Assembly (NCBI RefSeq): GCF_902497555.1 | Contig: NZ_CABVGP010000003.1 | Coordinates: 1,364,001-1,428,000 of the forward strand | Length of the DNA stretch: 64,000 nt | Reading direction: 5' to 3' | Source: Amycolatopsis camponoti | GTDB lineage: Bacteria > Actinomycetota > Actinomycetes > Mycobacteriales > Pseudonocardiaceae | In this document: positions 31,160-39,949 of the stretch, piece by piece | Numbering within the stretch: position 1 is the stretch's first letter | Layout: the number at the start of each line of letters is the position of its first letter | Made by a program: the position numbers and the translations under genes | The notes under the pieces: generated by a model | Databases searched by the model: none | Told to the model about the DNA's origin: nothing | The model's input: only the letters and a program-made list of their open reading frames with translations

Positions 31160-31453
31160 GTGCTGGTTGCCATCTGGATCCTCGAAGTAGTCCACTGGGG
31201 CAGCGCGCTGGTCGGGCTCTTCGCGTTCGTGCACGCGCTCCTGCAGCGCGCCGACGCCTACTCGGCGGCCGACCGCAAGACCAAGCCCATCTGGATGCTC
31301 ATCACCGGCGGCGCGACGCTCGCCATGGCGCTGTTCAGCGTGATGGGCCCGGGGATGATCTTCTGGGTGCCGGCCATGGCCGCGGCCCTGGTCTACATCG
31401 TGGACGTCCGCCCCAAGCTCATCGAGGTCCAGCGCGGCGGCTCCAACTGGTAG
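31160..31453 (+). CDS. DUF2516 small membrane protein, Rv0476-like
   Basis: A 97-residue protein with three hydrophobic segments (EVVHWGSALVGLFAFVHALL, WMLITGGATLAMALFSVM, MIFWVPAMAAALVYIVDVRP). It is the DUF2516 family that follows hbhA in mycobacteria. TAAGCT is 6 nt before the GTG (leaderless), so it has its own promoter after the hbhA terminator. The function is unknown. Confidence 0.85.
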   Translation: MLVAIWILEVVHWGSALVGLFAFVHALLQRADAYSAADRKTKPIWMLITGGATLAMALFSVMGPGMIFWVPAMAAALVYIVDVRPKLIEVQRGGSNW

Positions 31454-31499
31454 TCGCCGATGCCGGATCGGCGGCGATCGGCACGGTTAGGGTGGCGAG

Positions 31500-32042
31500 G
31501 TGACCTGGACGATTGCCGGGAGCCTCACCGTGGTTCCCGCCCCCACGCGTACCGACCTGCTCGCCGACCCCGTCGCCAAGGCCCTGGAAGCGCTGGCCGA
31601 CCCGGACGCCGTCGGCGTCGCCGAGATCGACCCGGCGCTGGCCGACACCGCCGCCTTCTGCGAGACCTACGGTTCGCCGCTCGACGCGTCCGCGAACTGT
31701 GTCGTCGTCGCCGGCAAGCGCGCCGGTGAAGTCCGGTTCGCGGCCGCGCTCGTGCTCGCGACGACCCGCGCCGACGTCAACGGCGTGATCAAGCGCCGCC
31801 TCGACGTCCGCAAGGCGTCGTTCGCGCCGATGGACGAGGCCGTCTCGCTGACCGGGATGGAGTACGGCGGCATCACGCCCGTCGGCCTTCCCGCCGACTG
31901 GCCGATCCTGATCGACCAGCGCGTCGCCGACGCTCCCGAGCTGGTCATCGGCAGCGGGATCCGCGGCAGCAAGCTGCTGATCTCCGGCGCCGCGCTGGCC
32001 TCGCTGCCCGGCGCCGAGGTCATCGAGGACCTCGCCAAGTGA
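31500..32042 (+). CDS. YbaK/EbsC-type aminoacyl-tRNA deacylase domain protein
   Basis: A 180-residue YbaK-like protein: ANCVVVAGKRAGEVRFAAAL, DVNGVIKRRLDVRKASFAPM, LTGMEYGGITPVGLPADWPI and VIGSGIRGSKLLISGAAL are all family stretches. Homologues hydrolyse mischarged tRNAs (for example Cys- or Ala-tRNA-Pro). The lysine in RRLDVRKASF corresponds to the usual active-site lysine. TAGGGT is 6 nt before the GTG, a leaderless start. The next gene overlaps by 4 nt, so it heads an operon with OCD and ammonia-lyase-like genes. Confidence 0.85.
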   Translation: MTWTIAGSLTVVPAPTRTDLLADPVAKALEALADPDAVGVAEIDPALADTAAFCETYGSPLDASANCVVVAGKRAGEVRFAAALVLATTRADVNGVIKRRLDVRKASFAPMDEAVSLTGMEYGGITPVGLPADWPILIDQRVADAPELVIGSGIRGSKLLISGAALASLPGAEVIEDLAK

Positions 32043-33046
32043 CGTCCGTCTGGCTCCGGTACCTCACCGGTGCCGACATCGACTCGCTCGGCGTCACCGA
32101 AGCGGACATCGTCGGCGCGGTCGAGGACGTCCTCGGCGACCACGGCCGCGGCCAGGTCGTCTTCGAGCCGCGTACGCACCTGGTGCCGGACAACGGCGGC
32201 AAGGGCCACTTCAACATCCTTCGCGGCCACTTGTCCGCGAAGCAGGTCAGTGGCGTGAAGGTCGTCGGTGACTTCGTGGGGAACTTCGAACGGGGCCTCC
32301 CTTCCGAAATGGCGTTGATCCTGCTGCTCGACCCGGACACGGGCATGCCGCGGGCCATCGTCGACGGCACGATGATCACCGAGGCCCGCACCGGCGCGAT
32401 GACCGCCGTCGGCGCGAAGTACCTGGCGCGCCCGGACTCGCGGGTGCTCGGGCACATCGGCGCCCGCGGCACCGCCTGGTGGAACGTCGTCCTCCTCGAC
32501 TCCTTGTTCGACTTCGCCGAAATCCGCGTGACCAGCAAGCGCCCGGAGTCCCGCGAGGACTTCGGCCGCCGGCTCTCCGAACGGCTCGGCAAGGACGTCC
32601 GCGTCTGCGCCACGGCCGAGGAGACCCTGGACGGCGCGGACATCCAGGTCGAGGCCTCCCGGCTGGTCGAACCCGAACCGCTGGTGCGGCGCGAGTTCCT
32701 CCGGCCGGGCACCTTCCTGGTGCCCTACGGCACGATCAGCGCGCTGGAGCTCACGCTGCTCGACGACGTCGACAAGGTCGTCGTCGACGACTGGCGCGAA
32801 TCGCAGTCCGGCAACCCGCGGTTCGGCGCCCTGCGCCCGCAGCTCAACGCCGGCCTCCTCACCGCGGACGGGGTCCACGCCGAGATCGGCGACATCGTGG
32901 CCGGGAAGAAGCCGGGCCGCGAGCACGACGCCGAGCGGATCCTGTTCTGGCACCGCGGACTGTCCACAACGGACGTCGCGGTGGCGAACATGATCCTGGC
33001 CCGTGCCGAGGCTTCCGGCGTCGGCACCATGCTGCCGTACCGATGA
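32039..33046 (+). CDS. ornithine cyclodeaminase/mu-crystallin family protein
   Basis: A 335-residue OCD-family protein. The NAD(P)-binding region is near VLGHIGARGTAWWNVVLLDS; the substrate arginine region is in DGTMITEARTGAMTAVGAKY. Members are ornithine cyclodeaminases, ketimine reductases, alanine dehydrogenases and subunits of unknown role (one subgroup is labelled tyramine oxidase subunit B). The activity cannot be fixed here. GTG start overlaps the YbaK stop and its own stop overlaps the next ATG (ATGA), so it is tightly coupled with an ammonia-lyase homologue. A joint role in making or degrading an unusual amino acid is inferred. Confidence 0.8.
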   Translation: MTSVWLRYLTGADIDSLGVTEADIVGAVEDVLGDHGRGQVVFEPRTHLVPDNGGKGHFNILRGHLSAKQVSGVKVVGDFVGNFERGLPSEMALILLLDPDTGMPRAIVDGTMITEARTGAMTAVGAKYLARPDSRVLGHIGARGTAWWNVVLLDSLFDFAEIRVTSKRPESREDFGRRLSERLGKDVRVCATAEETLDGADIQVEASRLVEPEPLVRREFLRPGTFLVPYGTISALELTLLDDVDKVVVDDWRESQSGNPRFGALRPQLNAGLLTADGVHAEIGDIVAGKKPGREHDAERILFWHRGLSTTDVAVANMILARAEASGVGTMLPYR

Positions 33047-34491
33047 TCGTCACCGGAAGCGAGTTCGCCGACGGTGAACGGTTGGAATTGGCCGATTCGC
33101 TGCTGGAGACGCTTTTCCAACGCCGGAAGGCGCTCTTGACGGCGCTCGAAAGCCGCGAAAAGCCCGTCTACGGCGTCAACACCGGGATGGGACGGCTGGC
33201 GGGCGTCGCGCTCGACGCGCGGCAGCAGGCGGACCACCAGCGCGGCCTGCTGATCGGCCGCGCGGTCGGCGGCCCGCCGTGGCTCCCGCCGGAGGACGTC
33301 CGCGCGCTGCTCGTCGCGCGGCTGCGCGACTTCCTGCAGCCGTGGTCCGGGGTGAGTGCGGAGCTGGTGCAGTTCCTCGTGGACCGCCTGAATGACGGCT
33401 TCACGCCCGCGGTGCCGCGCTCCGGCCTCGGCAGCTCGGGCGAGATCATCCCGCTGTCCCACGCCTTCCAGACTTTCCTCGGCATCGGCACGGTCCTCGA
33501 AGACGGCATCGAGACCCCCGCGGCGGACGCGCTCGCGAGGCGCGGCGTAGCGCCGTACGTGTTGGGGCCCAAGGAAGGTGCTTCGCTGCTTCAGGGTTCG
33601 CCGCTGGCGATGGTGCACGCGCAGCGCGGCTGGGCCGAAACGCGGCAGCTCATCGCCCTGCAGACGCTCACCGAGGCGATGGCGATCGACGTCCTCGGGG
33701 CGCCGCGCGAGGTGTTCTCGCCGGTGATGGCCGGCAGCGACGACCACCTGAGCTCCGTGCTGGTTTCCCTGGGCGGCTTGATCGGCCCGGGCCCGGTGCG
33801 GCCGGGCGTCGTGCAGGCGCCGCTGTCGGTCCGGGTCGCGCCACGGGCGCTGGCCCACGCGTCCCGCGTGCACGCCGACCTGCGGGAAACCGTGCGGCGC
33901 TGGGAATCGATGCCCGGCGACTCCCCGTCGTTCATCGACGGGGCGTTCATCCCGGGGACGGGTTACCACGCGGTCGACCTCGGCCTGCGGATGGACGCGG
34001 TGACGGCGGCGCTGGTGCACCTCGGCGAGATCTCGGTGCAGCGGATGCACCGCCTGCTCGACGAGCGCTTCAGCGGCCTCCCGGCGCAGCTCACCGCGGA
34101 TCCGGGGCCGCGGGCGGGGTTGGTGCCGCTGCACAAGAGGGCGGTGGGCGAGCTGCACGCGCTGCGTCGCCTCGCGACGCCCGCGACGCTCGGTTCGATC
34201 GACACATCGGCCGGTCAGGAGGACGTGCAAGCGTTTGCGTGGGCGGCCGGCGAGCAACTCCGCGCGGCGTCTTCGCACCTTTTCGCGATCACCGCTTGCG
34301 AGCTGGTCGCGGGTTCGCAAGGGCGGTATCTGGCTTCCGGTGACGGCGTTCCCGACCTGCGCGCGGGGTACGAGTGGGTGCGGTCGATCGTGCCGCCGGT
34401 CGACGAGGACCGCCCGCTGGGACCCGAGGTCGAGCGCTTGGTTTCCGCTTGCCGGGCCGCGCGGTTCACCGAACTCTCGACGCTGGAGTGA
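33043..34491 (+). CDS. aromatic amino acid ammonia-lyase-like protein with SSG in place of ASG
   Basis: A 482-residue member of the HAL/PAL family. VYGVNTGMGRLAG (42-54) carries the catalytic Tyr, and LGSSGEIIPLSHAF occupies the position of the MIO loop. The usual Ala-Ser-Gly that cyclises to MIO is Ser-Ser-Gly here (131-133). Whether this still forms the cofactor is open. Downstream, QAPLSVRVAPRALAHASRVH replaces the canonical QDxYSxRCxPQ block, so the enzyme is divergent. The ATG overlaps the OCD stop (ATGA). It is shorter than typical HAL (about 510). It may be an aminomutase, an ammonia-lyase for an odd substrate, or inactive. Confidence 0.75.
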   Translation: MIVTGSEFADGERLELADSLLETLFQRRKALLTALESREKPVYGVNTGMGRLAGVALDARQQADHQRGLLIGRAVGGPPWLPPEDVRALLVARLRDFLQPWSGVSAELVQFLVDRLNDGFTPAVPRSGLGSSGEIIPLSHAFQTFLGIGTVLEDGIETPAADALARRGVAPYVLGPKEGASLLQGSPLAMVHAQRGWAETRQLIALQTLTEAMAIDVLGAPREVFSPVMAGSDDHLSSVLVSLGGLIGPGPVRPGVVQAPLSVRVAPRALAHASRVHADLRETVRRWESMPGDSPSFIDGAFIPGTGYHAVDLGLRMDAVTAALVHLGEISVQRMHRLLDERFSGLPAQLTADPGPRAGLVPLHKRAVGELHALRRLATPATLGSIDTSAGQEDVQAFAWAAGEQLRAASSHLFAITACELVAGSQGRYLASGDGVPDLRAGYEWVRSIVPPVDEDRPLGPEVERLVSACRAARFTELSTLE

Positions 34492-35045
34492 GCCTGGACC
34501 TGGGCCTGATCGGGCAGGCCGCGGCGATGTTCGCCGTGACGAACGTCGACGACCTCGTGCTGCTCGCCGTGTTCTTCGGGCAGGCCACCGCGCTGACGGT
34601 CGTGGCCGGGCAGTTCCTCGGCTTCGGCGCGATCCTGGCCGTCTCGGTCGCGGGCGCGCTAGGGGCCGGGTTGCTGCCCGACGGCGCCGTCCGCTGGCTC
34701 GGCGTGCTGCCGGTGCTGCTCGGGATCCGGGCGGTCTGGCAGGCGCGGCGCTCCGGAGACGGCGGGCCGCCGCCGGCCACCGGAGTGCTCGGCATCGCGG
34801 CCGTGTGCTTCGCCAACGGTGGCGACAACGTCGGTGTCTACGTGCCCGCCTTCGCCGCGACCGGGCCCGGCGGCCTGGTCGGCTACAGCGTGGTGTTCCT
34901 GGTGGGCGTGGCCGTGTGGTGCCTCGCCGGGCGGTTCCTCGCGACGCGGCCGGGTGTCGCGCGGGTGCTCGCGCGGTGGGGGCACGTCGTGCTGCCCGTG
35001 GTGCTGATCGCGCTCGGCGTGCTGATCCTGCTCGGGGCGTTCTAG
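34488..35045 (+). CDS. CadD-family (cadmium resistance) transporter-like membrane protein
   Basis: A 185-residue protein with five or six membrane segments. [20 protein letters not shown] and [18 protein letters not shown] are the duplicated NxDD/NGGDN motifs of the CadD/LysE-like family. Members are linked to cadmium resistance in firmicutes, but the substrate of actinobacterial members is not settled. GTG overlaps the stop of the ammonia-lyase-like gene, so it may export the product of that operon. It converges with a DUF397 gene, overlapping by 4 nt. Confidence 0.8.
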   Translation: MSLDLGLIGQAAAMFAVTNVDDLVLLAVFFGQATALTVVAGQFLGFGAILAVSVAGALGAGLLPDGAVRWLGVLPVLLGIRAVWQARRSGDGGPPPATGVLGIAAVCFANGGDNVGVYVPAFAATGPGGLVGYSVVFLVGVAVWCLAGRFLATRPGVARVLARWGHVVLPVVLIALGVLILLGAF

Positions 35046-35221
35046 CGGGCGATTTCGCCGATGTGGCGCCAGGTTTCGGGCGACACGGTCAGCGTGCCGG
35101 ACGTCGGCGCCTTCGAGTCCCGGACCGCGACCGAGCCGGGCGTGAACGCAACCTCGACGCAGGCACCCTGGGAACCTTCGCCGGAACTGTAGCTGCTCTT
35201 GCGCCAGCTGAGGTCGGACAC
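35042..35221 (-). CDS. DUF397 domain protein (small partner of WhiJ-like regulator)
   Basis: A 59-residue DUF397 protein read directly from the sequence: it starts [18 protein letters not shown], continues [19 protein letters not shown] and ends [14 protein letters not shown] at 35221 has GAGGTGA 6 nt upstream, and an in-frame stop lies just before it, so the start is firm. It is 16 nt downstream of the WhiJ-like gene at 35238, forming the usual HTH-DUF397 pair. Confidence 0.85.
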   Translation of the reverse strand: MSDLSWRKSSYSSGEGSQGACVEVAFTPGSVAVRDSKAPTSGTLTVSPETWRHIGEIAR

Positions 35222-35237
35222 GATCGTTCACCTCGAG

Positions 35238-36074
35238 TCAGGTCTCGGTGATCACCTGCCGGATCAGCCGGATCGAGTCCGGTTCGTCGTACGCGAGATC
35301 GGCGAGGTGGCGGAAAGCCAGCCTAGCAGTGTGGACGTCCTTGGCTTTCTCGAACTGAAGCGAGCCGAAGCCGTGTTCGATGTAGGCGATGTCCGGCTCC
35401 CGCAGGCGCGGATAGCTGAGGATGATGAAGCTGCCGTTCCGCCCGGAGTGGATGCCGTGGTTGATGGGCACGACCTGCACCGTCACGTTGGGCAGTTCGG
35501 CGCGCTTGATGATCTGCTCGAGCTGTGCGCACTGGTCATCGGGGAGGAGATCGGGGCGCCGGAGCACGGATTCGTCGATGATGGCGTGGTACTCGAGCGG
35601 CGGGTCCTCGGTCAGCCTGGCCTGGCGACGCAGGCGGACCGCGATCTCGTTCTCCAGCCTGCGACCGGACAACGGGTCCCGCGCATCGGCGAACGCGGCG
35701 CGCATCCCGGCCTCGGTCTGCAGCAGTCCGGGCACGAAGCCGAGCTGGTACTCGCGGACCTCATCAGCGTCGGCTTCCAACGCGATATAGCCCTGGTCGT
35801 TGAGGCCGTAGGCGTGCCACCAGCCCTTCTCCCACGCGCGGTCGTACTGGCGGACCCAGTCGTCGTAGTCCGACACGATCACGCCGTAGCGGTCGAGCAG
35901 CGCCAAGAAGCCGTTGTAATCCGGCAAGTGACCCAGCTCGATGCGGCTCATCTTGTTCTTGTTGAACCGCATGGGCTCGCCGGCTTCGACCTGCGTGAGC
36001 CCGGCGTCCTCACGCAGCCGTCGGAGCTTGTTCGCGAGCAGGCGCTTGCGGGCGTTGGGCTTCGGCCGATCCAT
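35238..36074 (-). CDS. XRE-family regulator with DUF5753 (WhiJ-like)
   Basis: A 278-residue protein with an N-terminal XRE domain (RRLREDAGLTQVEAGEPMRF, then NKNKMSRIELGHLPDYNGFL) and DUF5753 (LGFVPGLLQTEAGMRAAFAD, VRLRRQARLTEDPPLEYHAI, VVPINHGIHSGRNGSFIILS, PDIAYIEHGFGSLQFE). TACGAT lies 6 nt before the ATG (leaderless). Together with the DUF397 gene downstream it forms the typical pair, which in Streptomyces tunes development and secondary metabolism, possibly in a toxin-antitoxin-like way. Confidence 0.85.
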   Translation of the reverse strand: MDRPKPNARKRLLANKLRRLREDAGLTQVEAGEPMRFNKNKMSRIELGHLPDYNGFLALLDRYGVIVSDYDDWVRQYDRAWEKGWWHAYGLNDQGYIALEADADEVREYQLGFVPGLLQTEAGMRAAFADARDPLSGRRLENEIAVRLRRQARLTEDPPLEYHAIIDESVLRRPDLLPDDQCAQLEQIIKRAELPNVTVQVVPINHGIHSGRNGSFIILSYPRLREPDIAYIEHGFGSLQFEKAKDVHTARLAFRHLADLAYDEPDSIRLIRQVITET

Positions 36075-36112
36075 GCACGGATCGTAAGGTGTGACTGCGC
36101 AGGGTGAGATTC

Positions 36113-36826
36113 CTACGACTCGCGGCGGGCGTTCTGCAGGGCCAGGCCTCGGGGTGTGGCCAAACGGGTGATCAGCGCGAACAGGCCGTCGCACGCGAGC
36201 GCCAGGACCACCGCGGCCAGACCACCCGCGAAGATCTCGCCGTAGCCCGCCGCGCCCAGCGCGAAGCCGTCGACGATGTAGCGGCCGAGACCGCCGCCGT
36301 CGTTGACGATCGCGCCGATGGCGACCGTCGCGATCAGCTGCAGGAACGCCACCCGCGCGCCGGCCAGGAGCACCGGGGACGCCAGCGGCAGCTCGACGCG
36401 GAACATGATCTGCCACTCGCGGTACCCCGTGCCGCGGGCCGCGTCGACCGTTTCCTGTTCCAGGGACACCACACCCGCGTACGTGTTCGTGAACAGCGGC
36501 GGCATCGCCAGCGCGACGAGCGCGAGCAGCAGGGGCCAGAACGTCGTGTCGAACTCCCAGCGGCTGGCCAGGAACCAGAACAGGATGATCAGGCCGAAGC
36601 TGGGGATCGCGCGGCCGATGTTCACCGCGCTGCTCGCGAGGAACGCGCCCTTGCGGTAGTGGGCCAGCCACAGCGCCGCCGGGATCGTCAGTACCGCCGC
36701 GATCACCAGCGCCAGCACCGAAAACCGGAGGTGCTCCAGCGTCCGGTACGGGATGCCGGCCTTGTCCGTCCAGCTCCAGCGGTTCGGGTCCGAGAGCCAC
36801 GCGTTCAGCTGGTCGAGGAAGCTCAT
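36113..36826 (-). CDS. osmoprotectant ABC transporter permease (OpuC/ProZ type)
   Basis: A 237-residue permease with five or six membrane segments. The EAA loop is in ARGTGYREWQIMFRVELPLA and IGRAIPSFGLI is typical of OpuCB/OpuCD. It overlaps the upstream permease by 4 nt. Betaine, choline or a related compatible solute is the expected substrate. No ATPase gene is nearby. Confidence 0.85.
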   Translation of the reverse strand: MSFLDQLNAWLSDPNRWSWTDKAGIPYRTLEHLRFSVLALVIAAVLTIPAALWLAHYRKGAFLASSAVNIGRAIPSFGLIILFWFLASRWEFDTTFWPLLLALVALAMPPLFTNTYAGVVSLEQETVDAARGTGYREWQIMFRVELPLASPVLLAGARVAFLQLIATVAIGAIVNDGGGLGRYIVDGFALGAAGYGEIFAGGLAAVVLALACDGLFALITRLATPRGLALQNARRES

Positions 36827-37521
36827 CGCGTCCGCACCTTCCGCGACCAGGGCGCCAGCAGGCGTTCGCTGAGCCACAGCACCAGATCCACGACCACCGC
36901 CAGCACCACCGAGAGCACCACGCCGACGAGGATCTCCGTCGGGTTGGGCGTCGCCGTCTGGATGCCCGCGCGGATGAAGTAGCCCAGGCCGCCGAGGCCG
37001 AGCATCGACGTGACCGTGACCAGGCCGATCGTCGTCACCGCGGCGACGCGCAGCCCGGCGATCACCACCGGCAGCGCGAGCGGCAGCTCGATCTGCCAGA
37101 GCAGCTTGCCGCGCGTGTAGCCCATGCCGACCGCGGCCTCGCGGACCTCGTTCGGCACCTGGTCGACGCCCGTGACGATGTTGCGGACCAGGATGAGCAG
37201 CGTGTACGTCGCGAGCGGGATCATCGCGGTGAGGAACGTCAGCCCGAAGAACGGCACCAGCACGGCGAACGCGCCGAGGCTCGGGATCACGTACAGCGCG
37301 CCGGCCGTGCCCAGGATGACCGGGTACGACCAGCGGTACCGCAGTGAGAGCACCGCGAGCGCGATCGAGACGACCAGCCCGACGCCGAGCGCGGCGGCGG
37401 TCAGCGAGATGTGTTCGCCGAGGCGCTGGACGATGTCGTCCGCGTTGCGGTCCACCCACTTCCACTGGAAGATCGGGGGTCCGCTATCGGCGGCCAGCGG
37501 GGTCACCGCGGTCACGTGCAC
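36823..37521 (-). CDS. osmoprotectant ABC transporter permease (OpuC/ProW type)
   Basis: A 232-residue permease with about six membrane segments. The EAA loop is VREAAVGMGYTRGKLLWQIE, LPLALPV, and YVIPSLGAFAVL matches the family N-terminal half. It starts with GTG at 37521 and is divergent from the binding-protein gene at 37659, so both sides are probably controlled from the same 137-bp region. The second permease overlaps its 3' end. Confidence 0.85.
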   Translation of the reverse strand: MHVTAVTPLAADSGPPIFQWKWVDRNADDIVQRLGEHISLTAAALGVGLVVSIALAVLSLRYRWSYPVILGTAGALYVIPSLGAFAVLVPFFGLTFLTAMIPLATYTLLILVRNIVTGVDQVPNEVREAAVGMGYTRGKLLWQIELPLALPVVIAGLRVAAVTTIGLVTVTSMLGLGGLGYFIRAGIQTATPNPTEILVGVVLSVVLAVVVDLVLWLSERLLAPWSRKVRTR

Positions 37522-37658
37522 CCGGCGACCCTACCCCGATTGGACGGATGTATTCCGAAGACTGGGAAATCGAGGGGTTTTCTCCCAAGATGTGGGCGAT
37601 TGTCGGTGGGCGGCGCTAGGGTCCTTTCGTCTGTTCGAGTGACGAGGGAGTGGGATTC

Positions 37659-38582
37659 GTGCGCTGGTTCCGGAACGCGTCCGTGGTGGCGGTGGCCGTC
37701 GCGGCGACGCTCGGTTTGGCCGCCTGTGGGGGTGGCAGCGACAGCGGTGACAAGCCCGCCGCGCAGGGCAAAGGTGGGGCGCCGATCGTCGTCGCGTCCT
37801 TCAACTTCACCGACAGCCAGATCCTCGCCGAGATCTACGCGCAGGCGCTGGAGGCCAAGGGCTACCCGGTGACGCGCAAGCTGAACCTGGGCTCGCGGGA
37901 GCTGATCTACCCGTCGCTGAAGTCCGGTGAGCTGCAGTTCATCCCGGAGTACCAGGGTGCGGCGATCACCACGGGCTTCGGCAAGGAGGCCGGGAAGACC
38001 GCGCAGGAGGAGCACGACCAGCTGGCCAAGCTGTTCGAGCCCAGCGGCGTCGGCCTGCTGAACTTCGCCGCGGCGGAGGACAAGAACACCTACATCGTCA
38101 AGTCCGACCTGGCCAAGGAAAAGGGCATCGCGTCCATCAGCGACCTCAAGAAGCTGGACAAGGTCGTCATGGCGGGGCCGCCGGAGTGCGAGAAGCGGCT
38201 GCCGTGCTTCCAGGGCTTCAAGGACGTCTACAAGCTGACGAACGCGACGTTCCAGACGATCCAGGAAGCCGGGCCGCGGGTCGAGCAGCTGAAGTCGGGC
38301 GCCGTCACGGTGATCCCGGTCGACTCGGTCAGCCCGCTGACCGGCGACTCGAACTACACGGTGCTCAAGGACGACCTGAACATCGTGCCGACCGAGAACG
38401 TCGTGCCGGCGGTGAACAAGAAGGTCCTCGACGAGCGCGGCGCCGACTTCGCGACCGCGGTCAACGCGGTGAGCGCGAAGCTGACGACGGACGTCATGCG
38501 CGACCTGAACAAGAAGGTCGACTCGGACGGCGAGAAGGCCGCCGACGTCGCGAAGGACTGGCTCTCGCAGGCCGGTCTCTAA
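37659..38582 (+). CDS. glycine betaine-type substrate-binding lipoprotein (OpuCC/ProX)
   Basis: A 307-residue lipoprotein: signal peptide with lipobox LAAC at 20-23, then a OpuAC/QAT domain (VVASFNFTDSQILAEIYAQA, LKSGELQFIPEYQGA, FAAAEDKNTYIVKSDLA, PECEKRLPCFQGFKDVY). It captures a quaternary-amine osmoprotectant outside the cell for the two permeases encoded divergently. GTG at 37659 has GAGGGA about 9 nt upstream; another GTG is at 37650. TAGGGT at 37616-37621 is a possible -10. Confidence 0.85.
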   Translation: MRWFRNASVVAVAVAATLGLAACGGGSDSGDKPAAQGKGGAPIVVASFNFTDSQILAEIYAQALEAKGYPVTRKLNLGSRELIYPSLKSGELQFIPEYQGAAITTGFGKEAGKTAQEEHDQLAKLFEPSGVGLLNFAAAEDKNTYIVKSDLAKEKGIASISDLKKLDKVVMAGPPECEKRLPCFQGFKDVYKLTNATFQTIQEAGPRVEQLKSGAVTVIPVDSVSPLTGDSNYTVLKDDLNIVPTENVVPAVNKKVLDERGADFATAVNAVSAKLTTDVMRDLNKKVDSDGEKAADVAKDWLSQAGL

Positions 38583-39352
38583 GCGGTTCCGCGGACCACC
38601 CAGGCTCGGGCCGACAACGGGATCGAGCCGTCCGGGCTGGTCGGCAGGCGGCTGCGCAGGAGTTCACGGATCTGGTCCCGGCGGGCCTCGGGGAGTGTCG
38701 CGAGGTACGCCGGGGCCGGGCCCTGCGCGCCGAGGAACGGCTGCCAGTAGTCGTCGAAATCCGTGAACACGGTCGGGACCTTGATCTCGTCGACGGACAC
38801 CCCGGTCAGGCCCGCGTCCGTCCACAAGCGACCGAGCGGCTCCGGGCGGCACAGCGTGAACCGGCGGCCTTCGTCCAGCTCGGCGACCTTCGCCGGATCC
38901 AGCTCGGCGGCGGCCTCCCAGAAGTGCCGGATCAGCTGCATGCCTTCGGCGAGGTCCCAGAGGTACGCCGCGGCCACGCCGCGTGTCACGCGGGCGATCT
39001 CCGCCGCCGCGCGCGCCGGATCGGGGACGAAGTTCAGGACCAGGCCGGAAACCACGACGTCGAAGTGGTCGTCCGGGAAGGGCAGCTCACGGGCGTCGGC
39101 GACCGAGAACGACGCGCGCGGATCGGGCACGCTCGCGCGGGCGGTCTTCAGGAATCCCTCGGACGGGTCGACGCCGACGACCTCCGCCGGGGCGCCCGCT
39201 TCGAGCACCGCCGACGTCAGCGCGCCGGTTCCGCAGCCGACGTCGAGCCAGCGCCGGCTCGCCGGGACGCCCAGCCGCCGGACGAACACCGGCGCGACCC
39301 GGCGGCTCCACCGGCCGATGTAGGACTCGTACGCGTCGCCCGTCTGCCACAT
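38579..39352 (-). CDS. class I SAM-dependent methyltransferase
   Basis: A 257-residue methyltransferase of the UbiE/Methyltransf_11 type: motif I RWLDVGCGTGALTSAVLEAG, motif II VVGVDPSEGFL and motif IV-V VVVSGLVLNFVPDPARAAAE. It converges with the betaine-binding gene, overlapping by 4 nt. The substrate is unknown. Confidence 0.85.
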   Translation of the reverse strand: MWQTGDAYESYIGRWSRRVAPVFVRRLGVPASRRWLDVGCGTGALTSAVLEAGAPAEVVGVDPSEGFLKTARASVPDPRASFSVADARELPFPDDHFDVVVSGLVLNFVPDPARAAAEIARVTRGVAAAYLWDLAEGMQLIRHFWEAAAELDPAKVAELDEGRRFTLCRPEPLGRLWTDAGLTGVSVDEIKVPTVFTDFDDYWQPFLGAQGPAPAYLATLPEARRDQIRELLRSRLPTSPDGSIPLSARAWVVRGTA

Positions 39353-39382
39353 GCCTGGGAGTACAGCACAAAGAACCGCTGG

Positions 39383-39865
39383 TCAGCCGTTAGCCAGGTC
39401 ACCCGTCGCCGCGTTGCCCGCTGACGTCGCGCGCCGCAGGAAGCCGGCGATCAGGGCCAGCTCCTCCTCGCTGTAGCCGGCGCAGAGGTCGTCCATGGCC
39501 GTGTTCATCCCCGCGTACAGCCGGAACAGCTCCGCGTTGCGGCCGCGGACCGCGCGCACCGCGACCGCGCGGCGGTCGGCCGCCTCCGGGTCGCGCTCGC
39601 GGACGATCCAGCCGCCCTTCTGCAGCCGGTCGAGGATGCCGGTCATCGTCGCCGGGTGCAGCCCGGCGCGGCGGGCGAGCGCGCTCGGGCTCAGCGGACC
39701 GTGCCTGCCGATCAGCTCCAGGCAGTCGAGGTCGACGTCCTTGAGCGCGAGGTGGGCGCTGACCTGGTGGTTCAGCAGCGAAAGCTGGTTGCGCAGGTCG
39801 CGCAGCGACTCCTTGACCTCGACCGTCGACCGGCGCCGACGGGTGGCGTCCGGCGTGGCTGTCAT
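39383..39865 (-). CDS. MarR-family regulator
   Basis: A 160-residue winged-helix protein: PLSPSALARRAGLHPATMTG is the recognition region and RERDPEAADRRAVAVRAVRG the wing with the conserved DxRxxxV pattern. TAGGCT lies 7 nt before the ATG (leaderless). It is divergent from the SRPBCC gene at 39950 and may regulate it. Confidence 0.85.
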   Translation of the reverse strand: MTATPDATRRRRSTVEVKESLRDLRNQLSLLNHQVSAHLALKDVDLDCLELIGRHGPLSPSALARRAGLHPATMTGILDRLQKGGWIVRERDPEAADRRAVAVRAVRGRNAELFRLYAGMNTAMDDLCAGYSEEELALIAGFLRRATSAGNAATGDLANG

Positions 39866-39949
39866 GCACGTCAGCCTAACGCGGTGCACTGCCTCCGGGG
39901 CGGTGGTGGAATCGTGGGTCAGGATCGGTACCTCGGGCAAAGGAGTGAA

